The position numbers and the translations under genes were made by a program. DNA of 64,000 bases from Favolaschia claudopus (Eukaryota; Basidiomycota; Agaricomycetes; Agaricales; Mycenaceae). Location: NCBI GenBank assembly GCA_037176885.1, contig JAWWNJ010000229.1, positions 124,001 to 188,000 of the forward strand, in the 5' to 3' direction. The notes under the pieces are model-generated. The model was given only the letters and a program-made list of their open reading frames with translations. It searched no databases and was not told where the DNA came from. The stretch's first letter is position 1, and every line of letters begins with the position of its first letter. This document shows, in pieces, positions 1 to 10,150 of the stretch.

Positions 1-1660
1 AAAGCTTGTTTGCGCGAAGCCTCCGCAGGACCTCTCGGACGATCTCTCGATGCCGACGGATGTCTGAGTGGGCAATGAGGATATCGTCGAGGTAGACCAT
101 GACGTCGCCAGAGAGGATAAAATCCTGGAAGATGTCGTTCATCATGGTCTGGAAGGTTGCAGGGGAGTTGGTCAGACCGAAGTACATAACCAGCGGCTCA
201 AACAGTCCCCGGTTGGTCCGGATCGCTGCCTTCCACTCGTCGCCTTCACGGATTCGAACGTTGTTAAAGCCCCATCGGACATCGAGCTTCGTGAAGTACC
301 GGGCTCCCCTGAGTCGGTTGATGAGGTCGTTGATTAAGGGAAGCGGGTAACGATTCTTCACGGTCATAGCGTTTAAAGCTCGATAGTCCTGTACGAACCG
401 AAGTCCGCAGTCCTTCTTCTTGACGAAGAAGACGAGTGAGGCCATAGGTGATTTTGACGGTCGAATCCGGCCAGTGCCAAGTCCCTCCTCAATGAAGGCA
501 TCAAGTTCCTTCTGTTCGAGAGGCGAGATTGGGTAGACCTTGCAGTTCGTGGGTTTAGAGTCCGGCACGAGCTCAATGGCATGGTCCCAGGATCGGCGTT
601 CAGGCAGCGAGTCAAAGGACTCCTTGTTGAAAACATCGTCAAACTCTCGCCCATTCGGGAACGTCCGAGCGCGCCGGGGCTGAGTTTTTGGCGTATGCCT
701 CAGCCAGGCGCTGGGAGACGGTGCTTCCAGCACAGATATCCTCAGAAGGCAGGAACTGGGTGTAGAACACCCGGTCTCCCGGCTCAAGGGGGTCATCCGC
801 ATCATCCACTTCATCCACATCATCCTCGTCATCATCCTCGTAGTCCGGGAACAGCTCTGGCAGGTCATTGTATTCATCTTCGCCTAAGTCTATGGCGCAG
901 ATGGATGGAAGGGGACCAAGCCGGAGCTGCCGGAGGATCTCAGCGGCTAGGCGGGACTCTCGGCGTGCAGCGCGAGCCTCCAGGCGAACCTCGGTGCGGC
1001 ACGTAGAGCACTCGCTGGGGCATCTGCTCTGAGCATCTTGACCTCTCGGGTGTCCCAGTCGATCTCCGGGTTATGCTTCCGGAGCCAGGAGTAGCCGAGG
1101 ATGAGCTTCTGCTTCCCAAGACGGGTAACAGCGAGCTGCATGCGCTCAGAGTGACCACGATACTGCAGCACGACATCAGCCACCTCGCGGATCGCACCAG
1201 CCTCATTTGGCGAGCCATCCACATTGAAAACTGGAATGGGCTGTGCAAGGCGACGGAGGGGGAGGCCAGACTTAGCTGCGAACTCAGAGTCAATGAAGTC
1301 TGAGGTGGCACCACAGTCAACGAGACCTTCGAGGGAAAGCTTGGTGGCATCCTGGACTGCCTGAATCTCAAGGGGGAGATGCAGGGAGTTGGCACCGGGT
1401 GCAGCAGCAACAGTATAGCGCTGAGGAGGTCTACGTTCCCAAGGCTTTTGCCGGATGCTTGGGGAACGGAGGGGAGCAGAGGGGGCAGCGATCGTGCCAT
1501 CAGTGATTTGTTTGTACATATAGATTGATGCAGCTGTCCCGCCAAATGAACATGTCGAGACGCCTTCAAGTTTTAAAGATGCACCTGATGTTGGGGGTAG
1601 AATGAAGTTGAACATACATATCTTGAAATTAGTTAAGCTAGAAATTTTATATCTGCCCAA
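1..1660 (-). mobile_element. Ty3/Gypsy retrotransposon pol fragment (protease to reverse transcriptase), cut by window edge
   Basis: Read on the minus strand. The 947-1660 frame holds a retropepsin-type protease with the active-site string LVDCGATSDFID, followed by LGYSWLRKHNPEIDW, a typical Gypsy protease-to-RT linker. After a one-base frameshift near 1000-1015 the frame continues through an acidic linker into reverse transcriptase: the FVQDYRALN finger motif around 400 and the catalytic motif VMVYLDDILIAH near 80-110. The sequence leaves the window at base 1 before RNase H and integrase. The frameshift marks it as non-functional. Class assignment rests on protease-before-RT order and the YLDD motif. 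The start near 1660 is only the first ATG of an open frame; the true gag lies upstream and is not recognisable. Confidence 0.88.
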
Positions 1661-1956
1661 ATTTACCTACCGGATGACCCGGCATCGCGAGATGAACAAC
1701 TGCCGGGAAATCGGCCTTAACCAATCTGTAGATAATATCAATGTTTGGACATTTGCCGGTTTGCCGGCAACACTCAGCGGGGCACACCGGCTCGAAATTG
1801 TGAAGTGCCGGACAGACCCATCAGATACGTTACAGAGCGTGACATAGGTGTGACACTACGCGTCAAAATCCCCGACGCGACGACTTTCGGCATGTTTTGG
1901 CTACTCCCGTCGGATAACAGGGCCGGACAAGGTGCGAATGCATTGACCTAACAATA

Positions 1957-2220
1957 CTGTAGTATTTTGTTCAATTCGTAAGCCGATTTGGGGTGTGACA
2001 TCTCATACGAACTTGATCTTTCGTATGGGGGCCCGGACCGGTGTGACTTGCGAAAATTTTTCGTTTTTTTACCCCCATTTTGGGCCGAAAACAGGCGAAA
2101 ATTTGTGTGACTTTGGGGGACCATTCGTATGGAACCCTCGTGACGCTGTGACTCGCAAAATTTTTCGTCGTTTTTGGGCCTTGTGACAAGTGACAAATCG
2201 AATTGAAGGAAATACTACAG
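1957..2220. repeat. 264-bp TA-flanked miniature TIR element (CTGTAGTATTT ends)
   Basis: The left end at 1957 begins CTGTAGTATTTTGTTCAATT and the right end at 2220 is its reverse complement with two mismatches. Both sides are flanked by TA (1955-1956 and 2221-2222), as expected for a Tc1/mariner-type non-autonomous element. No coding capacity is visible. Confidence 0.75.
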
Positions 2221-2300
2221 TACTACACGTTCAGACTATCCTTACTGTGTTAATAGCAGGCAATATCATCGAAAATCACATATTCTTCCACTGTGCGAAG

Positions 2301-2595
2301 TATTTGTCATGAAATTCAAAACAATAATGAGGAATTTCAAGATTCCTGATGTTTTGTCATGAACCACATCATGAAATTCAAGATGCCTTTCACGATGCTC
2401 AGAAACTCATTTTTTACGATAGTTCATGACAAAACATCATGAATTTCATCATGCAAGACTGTCAAATTTTTGCCAAGTCCACTAGCCAGGTTGCTGAGTA
2501 CGTACATAATGTACTCAATATCCTACTCAGACATCATCTACCCCTCCCTAATGTAAAGAGGGGTTGAAGAAGGTGGCCAAAAGTTGGCAAAGTAA
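2301..2595. repeat. Direct repeat copy 1 flanking the Copia element (CATGAAATTC-rich)
   Basis: About 240-295 bp matching 8231-8470 in the same orientation. It holds several short inverted words built on TCATGAAATTC/GAATTTCATGA, then a shared unique tail (the CTACCCCTCCCTAATG region through AAAGTAAT). The two copies differ by small indels and substitutions. It is probably a degenerate miniature element or a duplicated host segment; no target duplication was found. Confidence 0.7.
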
Positions 2596-2786
2596 TGGAG
2601 AGTTTGCGGTGAGCCGCCAGAAGCCACCTGGTGGCTCCAACGGCATGCGGATTGGAGCGGCTACGTCATGTGGCGGCTCGTTCAGCGGCTCGGCGCGCGC
2701 GGTGAGTATATACAAGAACAGTGTGAGTGGGACTCGGCTATTTAAGCGATTTCCAGCGTCAACCGAAGTCTCCGGCTCAAATGTGT

Positions 2787-3214
2787 TGTAGGAGACCCGC
2801 CGGTACCCTCCGGTGATGCGCTCATGGATACCCGACACCGCCCGTTTATTTCCTTTTTAGTACACATGTATATTACGGTTACCACCCTGTACTGCACCTC
2901 AGTCGTCTACACCCATCGTGTCCCGACCGAGGTGAGCTCTTACTTACATTCCTAGTTTATACACGACTTACTTACTACCGTACTTTAGTACTCACATCTT
3001 GTTCTTACTTTAGGTATAGTACCGACTAATATATGCAGTGGCGGCGGGATCTGATGCCACCCCCAAAAAATTGATGGGGCCCCAACTCCACTTGCATCAA
3101 AAGTCCCAGAAATGGGGTGTTCTATTTTTAGGGGTGGCATCAGATCCCGCCGCCACTGTAGTCGTCTACACCCATCGTGTCCCGACTGAGTACTCACATC
3201 TTGTTCTTACTTTA
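2787..3214 (+). repeat. Copia 5' LTR
   Basis: Aligns with 7682-8082 apart from private insertions. It contains an internal partial tandem repeat: the GTCGTCTACACCCATCGTGT segment followed by CTCACATCTTGTTCTTACTT occurs twice. A 123-bp miniature element sits at 3036-3158, absent from the 3' LTR. Confidence 0.88.
3036..3158. repeat. 123-bp miniature TIR element (CAGTGGCGGCG ends) inside the 5' LTR
   Basis: The ends are perfect inverted repeats of CAGTGGCGGCGGGATCTGAT and beyond. The 3' LTR supplies the empty site (an AT run followed by AGTCGTCT), placing the insertion in a TA-rich run. A second copy is at 16671-16783. Confidence 0.85.
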
Positions 3215-3325
3215 GATTATGGGCCCCGAGCCTTCTAACTAACTCAGTCAACAAGAACAGCACGATAAATATCCAAACGGCTCACTTACTATTAACACAT
3301 CTTACGATCATACCTGCTCGCATCG

Positions 3326-6300
3326 ATGGCGTCCCAAATGATCAACCTCCCGTCTCTCCTGGCTACAGAGAAGCTACAAGTCAATAAAGCCAACTTCCCC
3401 ACGTTCAAAGTACTCATCGAAGAGCATGCGGCAAGCAAAGGCTTGTCCGGTTATCTTGACGGCACCATCGAGAAACCTGCCCTCGTTACCACACCTCCTG
3501 GGGCAACCCCACAAGAACCCACTCCCATATTCTCCAGGACTCCCTCCCGCGATGAATACTTGTATCGCGACGGTGTCATGAAGTCGCTGGTCGTTACCAA
3601 TATCATCGACCCAATTGGCCTTGGTGTCAAGCGTGACGGCACAGCGAAGGAGTGCTGGGATTCTGTCGTGGCTGCATGTGCGAAGAAGAGCGACGCTGCC
3701 TTGTCGCTTGCTTCACCGGCGCTTCGCGTGATAGTCTTGACGAGCTCCTCCTGAGCAACATTCGCAACAAAGCCAATCGTGTTAGGATGATGGGAGGGAC
3801 TGTGGAAGATAAAGCGATGAAGAACGTACTTATTCGCTCCCTTCCTGATGATCCGCGTTGGCTTGGTCTTCAAGGCGCCCTTTATTCAGCGGGTGACCTT
3901 GACGAGGCTTTCGCGCTAATCAAGACTGTCGCGATCAATACCGGGATGCCTGAGCACGATACCGTTGTCACCACATCCACCGCACTCAATACCTCCGCCC
4001 CCAAGCGTCGCTGCACCAACCCTGGGTGCAGGGCCGTCAATAAGACCAGCCATACGATCGAAAATTGTTATTGGCCTGGAGGAGGAAAGGAGGGACAGTT
4101 CCCGCCGAACTTCGGGAAGAACCGACACCAGGCGAGGCAGGCAGGTGCAGAGGAAGCACCTGTCCATCGCGTCTTGATGGCCACGGCGCGTCGGGTGACG
4201 GTGGAGGAGGTGGAAGATGAGGACTTGCTGTCGCGTGTTGTGTTCCCCGACCCCGCGCCACAGGCTGTGGAAGACTGTACTGCCAATATCTTCGAGCGTA
4301 CCCTGGACAGCAACATCACATCTAATGCATTCGTCAGCCAGACCTTCGAAAACTTCGCACCGAATGCAACCGTCACCTTCCTGGACTCCGGCGCCAGCGA
4401 TCACTTCTTCCGCGACCGCACCGACTTCCGAAGCTACGAGGCCGTCGCTGTCCGTACTGGCAAGTCTGCGTTGGCATCAGATGGCGACTTTGCTATTGTC
4501 GGAAAGGGTACCGTCACAAAGGTCTTTCGTGTTGACGGAAAGGAAGTGCACATTACCTTCCTTAATGCCCTCCATGCTCCATCGCTGTCGGCGAATCTTA
4601 TATCTGTCAGTCAGTTTGACAAGGCAGGATATTTCACCACCTTCGGAGCTGGTGAAGCACTAACGCGTGAGGGTGGCGGTGGTGTGGTACTGCTACGAGG
4701 TCGCGGATCAGGCGGGATGTATGTTCTCGAGACACCGAATACGCACGCAAAGATATCGACTGCACAACCTACATCACTTAAAGTCTGGCATCGTCGTATG
4801 GCGCACGCGAGCCCAGCCACAATTGAGGAGATGGAGAGGAAGGGTCTTGTGTCGGGCTTGCGGATTACAGATCATTCCATGGATGGTAAATGCCTCAACT
4901 GTCGTGCGGGACGTCAACACTCCCGCCCATACGATAACGAATCTGATAAAGACGTACCACCTCTCTTCCGCGTCGCGTTTGATCTCTTCGGTCCATCGCG
5001 GGTTCCCTCTCCCGGTGGAAATATCTACATGATGGCAATCATCGACAGCGGAACCTCACATAAACATACGGCGTACCTCCCCGACAAAAGTGACGACTCC
5101 ACAATCCCTGCTTTTGAGGAATATCGTGTCATAGCCGAACGGCAGACTGGATGTAAAATCAAACGGGTTCGCACTGATAATGCATTTAACTCTGCACGAT
5201 GGACAGAGTACTTCAGAACTCACGGTATTCTGCACGAACCTACGACACCGTACTCTTCCGCTGAAAACGGACTGGCTGAGAGGACCATCCGCACCATCAC
5301 CGAGGACATTCGTACGCTGCTCGACGAGTCGAGGCTTCCCGAGCGCTACTGGGCAGCGGCTGGAGCTTGTGCAACCTACGGGCGCAATCGGATGCCGTCT
5401 CGTCGCCATCCAGGGAAGATTCCTCAGGAGTTTTTTGACGGTCAAGCTGTCGATGTTTCGCACATGCGAGTTTTCGGGGCGAAATGCAGCGCTAAGGTCA
5501 ACATTGTCAATGGCCACAGAGTAGACGGTGGGAGTAAATTTGAAAGTCGTACCATTCCTGCCACGTTTATTGGGTACGGCACTGGCGCCGGCAATTACGT
5601 CCTGCTTGACGAACATGGGAAACAATTCACGAGCCGCAATGTCGAGTTTGACGAAGGTGTATCTAACCGCACTTTGGATGAGGGGGAGAAGTTCTGGACC
5701 TACGATGATGACATACCTGAAGGCCCAATTCCATCCAACAGTGCTCGCGGCCCTGCTTCCGATGCATCGTCAGTCCAAGAAGCCGCTCCGGCCCCAGCCC
5801 CCGTTTCTGCTCCTGCTCCCATTCCCATTCCTGCCCCTGCCTCAGCTACTGTGGATCCTCCATTGCTTCGTCGATCCGGTCGCACTGTAACTGCCACCCC
5901 TCGCATCCTGGAATCCCGCGACGCTGCTGCTCGAGAGAACGCTGCTCGCACTCGGCGTGAGAACTGGGCCACGGATTCAGAACACCCACGAGCCCACGCA
6001 GCCTGGAATCCTGTGGAAAATGTTAATGCGCAGCTCGACGACCATATTGCACACACCTTGATGTCGTACAACCCAGACAGGCTATATGCTCCGAAGACGT
6101 ACAGTGAAGCAATGAGTCTTGACGCGAAACGTTGGACAGCCGCGATGGATGTCGAGATGGGCCTTCATGACAAGAAGGGGACATGGGAATTGCAGCAACC
6201 CCCACCGGGTGCCAACGTCATGGCGTCGAAATGGGTTTACGACGTGAAGAAGGACAGTGAGGGGAATTGGCTACGAGACAAAGCTCGGCTCGTGGGCAAA

Positions 6301-7660
6301 GGTTTCCCGCAGGTGCACGGAATTGATTACGAAGAAACCTGGGCGGCAGTTGCTCGCCTCGAATCCATCCGCATGACCGCTGCAATAGCCGCTAAGCATG
6401 ACCTTCATCTCTGGCAGATTGATTTCGAAGCAGCTTACCTGAATAGCGAGACGAAAGAAGAAATTTATATGGAACAACCGAGGGGGTACGAGGTTCCGGG
6501 GAAAGAAGGTTGGGCGTGTCGGCTCAAGAAGACGATTTATGGTACGATGCAGGGCGGACGTGATTGGGCAGAGACGCTCCACGGGACGTATGATGGGTTG
6601 GGGTACTCGACGTCGCGTGCATATCCGTGTGTGCGAGTCAAGAAGTCGACGGATGGCGGATATACCTTGACTGACACGTACACGGATGATGTGTGGGGAG
6701 CGTCGTCGTCGGCGGAGGAGGCAGAAGCGCGGAAGGCAGAGCTGGCGAAGATTTGGGATATCAAGGATGTCGGGCATACACACCGGCTGCTCGGGATGCG
6801 CGTTGACCAGGACCTAGAGGCCGGTACCGTCATTCTTTTGCAGCGTGCCTATTTCGAGAAGGTGTTGACTGACCATGGTTTGGAGAACATCAAAACCAGA
6901 ACTACACCTCTCCCTGTTGGTATCACCCTCGACTCATCCATGTCCCCCTCTACTCCCGAAGAGCGTGCTGAGATAGATGGTTGGTAAACCATACCGCCAA
7001 CTGCTAGGGTCTGTGATGTGGGGTCAGCTCGCGACTCGTCCTGACTTGTCGTACGCGGTCAGCGTGCTTACCCGATTCCAAACCAATCCTGGTATCGAGC
7101 ACTGGCGCGCCCTGCTTCACGTTCTTGGCTACATCTCCCTCACCAAAGACTACGCCTTGGTCTATTCCCGCGACTTCCCCCTCACTCCTATCGGATACAA
7201 CGACGCCGATTACGCTGGCTGTATTGACACCCGACGCTCGACATCAGGCTATGTCTTTGTTATGGCTGGTGGGCCTGTGTGTTGGTCATCGAAGCGCCAG
7301 GCAACGGTCGCTTTATCCACAGTGGAGGCGGAGTATGTTGCTCTCACACGCTCAGCCCAGCAGCAGAAGTGGATCTACGCGTGGATGAGAGAGGTTGATC
7401 TTGAGCAGGAGCTTCCGGGGTTGGTGTATTGTGATAATCGTGGGGCAGTCGACTTGACGAAAAACACGAAATCGCACTCAAAGGTCAAGCACATCGACAT
7501 TCGTCACCACTATTTACGTGATCTTGTCCGCGACGGCGAAATCCAAGTCGACTTTATCCGTGGCACTGAAAACCCCGCCGACCTCTTCACTAAACCTCTC
7601 GCTCGCGATGCCCACCATCGTTTCCTCGCCAAGCTCAATATTACGCCCGTCACCGTGTAG
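3326..7660 (+). pseudogene. Copia gag-pol polyprotein, two frameshifts
   Basis: Three overlapping frames make up one polyprotein. Gag starts at ATG 3326 (MASQMINLPSLLATEKL). The frame shifts near 3700-3745 into the 3652-6987 frame, which carries a short Cys/His stretch near 4005-4070, the protease motif TVTFLDSGASDHFF (about 4370), the GAG-pre-integrase histidines (VWHRRMAHAS), the integrase core (FDLFGPS, then VRTDNAFNS, with SSAENGLAERT supplying the catalytic glutamate), and a Copia-type RT whose YVDD box reads YTDDVWGAS near 6690. A second frameshift at about 6975-6987 leads into RNase H (6977-7660: WSSKRQATVALSTVEAEYVAL). Copia elements normally use one continuous frame, so both shifts are inactivating. 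Confidence 0.92.
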
Positions 7661-7681
7661 CCGCCGGGTCTGGGGGAGTGA

Positions 7682-8082
7682 TGTAGGAGGCCCGCCGGTA
7701 CCCTCCGGTGATGCGCTCCTGGATACTTTATTTCCTTTTTAGTCCATATGTATATTACGGTTACCACGCTATACTGCACCTCAGTCGTCTACACCCATCG
7801 TGTTCCGACTGAGGTGAGCTCTTACTCACATTCCTAGTTTACACATGACTTACTTACCCCGTACTTTAGTACTCACATCTTGTTCTTACTTTAGGTATAC
7901 TCCGAGATGCCCGAAAAATTTTGTTTTGAATTGAGGCGATTTTTGCACACATCAAATGAAATCGGCTGTGACCTGTGACCTGAAAAATCGGTCGAAATGG
8001 TACAGTAGTACCGACTAATATATAGTCGTCTGTCTACACCCATCGTGTCCCGACTGAGTACTCACATCTTGTTCTTACTTTA
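7682..8082 (+). repeat. Copia 3' LTR
   Basis: Mate of the 5' LTR. It follows the purine tract at about 7669-7681 directly and carries a 106-bp insertion at 7900-8005 that is missing from the 5' LTR. Confidence 0.88.
7900..8005. repeat. 106-bp TA-flanked miniature element inside the 3' LTR
   Basis: The 5' LTR gives the empty site (GGTATAGTACC); here TA is duplicated at 7898-7899 and 8006-8007. The right end (CGGCTGTGACCTGTGACCTG, then GGTCGAAATGGTACAG) matches the inverted left end of the repeat at 30857-31083. The left end is diverged. Confidence 0.8.
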
Positions 8083-8230
8083 CTTTTCGTATTCTCAACG
8101 TTTGACTTTATGTAATAGAAAACATGGCTTCACCGCAATCATCAAGCGCTCTCGTCGCGCCTTGCGCCCGCCCAAAACCCTGCTCAGGCACAAGGGGGTT
8201 CTTTAACTTTACCTCATTGACAACGTCACT

Positions 8231-8470
8231 GTATTTGTCATGAACCACATCATGAAATTCAAGATGCCTTTCACGATGCTCAGAAACTCATTTTTACGAT
8301 AGTTGTTGAGCATATAATTATTCATGACAAAACATCATGAATTTCATCATGCAAGACTGTCGAATTTTTTAGCCAGGTTGTTGAGTACATAATATCCTAC
8401 TCACACATCATCTACCCCTCCCTAATGCAAAGAGGGGTTGAAGAAGGTGACCAAAAGCTGGTAAAGTAAT
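8231..8470. repeat. Direct repeat copy 2 flanking the Copia element
   Basis: Same orientation and content as 2301-2595, lacking about 50 bp of its 5' part and carrying an extra GTTGAGCATATAATTATT-like segment. Confidence 0.7.
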
Positions 8471-8877
8471 ATCTGTAACGGGTTCAGTAGTCGGACTCAC
8501 TCGATGTAGCTGCATATATGGTGTAACAAACCCATGCTAATAAAATCCATTTTGGCTGACTTTGATGTATGCACTCGCCGTCCTGGCTAGGTTCTAATGC
8601 ATGAGGTCATGCAAAGGTCATGCGTTCGACTCCGCACGGTGTCGATATTTTGCTTTTATGATTTTGCTCCTTGTCACCACCAAGATCATGATGTTATCAT
8701 CATGAATCGTTATCATCATGAATATGATTTGTATGCCGGAATACCGGCCTACAGCAGGGGGAGCTTGTGTAAATTCTTATATGGCACACAAATTAACAAT
8801 ATTAATGTTGCGCTGTTGTTTGGGGGGGCATACTTCGGCTAGATTCTTTTTCACGCACATAAGTACCTACTCTAGTA

Positions 8878-9479
8878 AGATAGAGAGCGTGGGATCCCCG
8901 CACCTTACTTAAGCACGTTATGTAACGCTTATTAATCGTTCCCACGGCCAAATCCCCAGTCGCACAAAAAATTTCGTGCTCTTTCCGGCCTGCGGAAGGG
9001 CTGACCTACAGACTTAGAAGACATTCTCGCTGTTTCGGCTCTGAAATTTTGGTTTTTGGTTTGAAAAGCACCTTCCACACTGCAACGAGGTTCTGTCACT
9101 CATTGCGCCGCAAAGGTTTGACAGGTCCCACCCTTAAGCGAGCTGCCGAAGCATGCCGAGATGACTATCCTGTGGCTGTGCTGGCCAAATTTTCCTCCGA
9201 AATTTTTTGAAAAGTGTCCCATTTGTTGAGAAAACCACATAGAAACACTCAGAAAAAAAGTGGTCTGAATTTTTTTGTGGGTCATATAGCAAGAGACCAG
9301 GGGACATTTTGGCAACTCTGCCCAATAGGAACCCTTCATTGAACCTCTATCTAAGACTTGTATTGGGCAAACTTCCCAATCTGGACCTTAGCATCGTGCT
9401 ATAAGCCCTCGACGTCGAGCGTGACAATGTCACAGTGTGATGCTGACATAAGGGTGCGGGGATCCCACGCTCTCTATCT
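8878..9479. mobile_element. 602-bp TIR element (AGATAGAGAGCGTGGGATCC ends)
   Basis: Inverted ends of about 27 bp (AGATAGAGAGCGTGGGATCC, then CCGCACC) are flanked by TA on both sides (longer TAGTA/TAGTA also matches). The interior has no convincing reading frame. The outer 30 bp of the left arm and about 40 bp of the right arm reappear, joined directly, as the 107-bp element at 38101-38207, so this is the longer parent-like form. Confidence 0.82.
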
Positions 9480-9577
9480 TAGTACTCTACTTTGTGAACA
9501 AAACTTTACTTATGTCGGGCAACAACGTTCTGACGTTCTGGAGGATGAACCACCAATCAAATTTCTGACTAGCTTAT

Positions 9578-10141
9578 TAGTCTAGTAGTTACCGCGGGGG
9601 TCCGACCGGAGTGCACCCTTATTACATAATCTGTCAACAATTGGGCCACGTGCATCTGCCACGTTGAGGTGGGGGGACTGTGGAGGACGTGGATGGTTGG
9701 CGTACGGCCTTGTACGGCCATGCACGGCAAAGGTCGGGCCATAGTCATATCATTCGAGTTGAATTCGAGCCTAAGAGCAACCTAAGAGAGCACTTTTGCC
9801 AAACTTTGTGATTTACTGGAGTACTTACCTCATATATAACTTTTTTTTTAGATCTAGGTACTGTAAACAGCATCTTTTGATCAGCTCCTGGATGTGGATT
9901 CGGCTTGACAGTGCATATAACGACTCGGAAAGAGTACCCGAGAGGAGATACGTCGCTCTGCAGCACAACTGCAGCAGGAAACAGGCCTGAGCCAGGCAAC
10001 ACGTATGCAGCACGTGATGAAACTTCTGACAGATTATGTAATAAGAACGCACTCCGGTCGGACCCCCGCGGTAAGTAACAGACTCTATATCTGTCGAGGT
10101 ACGAGACACAAGATACTAGAGCGTCTGTCTACGAGAGACTA
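9578..10141 (+). mobile_element. TAGTCT-family element, copy A (564 bp, 9-bp target duplication)
   Basis: CTAGCTTAT is repeated exactly at 9569-9577 and 10142-10150. The element starts TAGTCTAGTAG and ends GAGAGACTA. A near-perfect long inverted repeat begins at about 9589 (TTACCGCGGGGGTCCGACCG) and is mirrored at 10025-10073. Between the right arm and the terminus lies a stem-loop, CAGACTCTA paired with TAGAGCGTCTG (about 10079-10127), followed by GTCTACGAGAGACTA. No coding sequence is visible. A 9-bp duplication would suit a Mutator-like superfamily, but that is inference. Confidence 0.88.
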
Positions 10142-10150
10142 CTAGCTTAT

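Larger units (their letters stand above)
2787..8082 (+). mobile_element. Ty1/Copia LTR retrotransposon with both LTRs, decayed
   Basis: Both long terminal repeats start TGTAGGAG (2787 and 7682) and end in a shared TTCTTACTTTA (about 3214 and 8082). A purine tract (CTGGGGGAGTG) sits directly before the 3' LTR, as expected for the polypurine primer. The bases after the 5' LTR (ATGGGCCCCGAGCC) lie where a primer-binding site would be, but I cannot assign a tRNA. The coding region has gag, protease, integrase, RT and RNase H in Copia order. Each LTR carries a different small insertion, so the element is old. I see no matching target duplication at the outer ends. Confidence 0.92.

Noticed and set aside
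8590..8665. tRNA-like segment (GGCTAGGTTC and GCGTTCGACTCC as A and B boxes)
   Set aside because: T stem and acceptor do not pair properly and the loop is one base too long; at best a tRNA relic.
9578..10141. Helitron identity for the hairpin-ended TAGTCT elements
   Set aside because: Helitrons make no target duplication, insert between A and T and end CTRR; these have 9-bp duplications and AGACTA ends.
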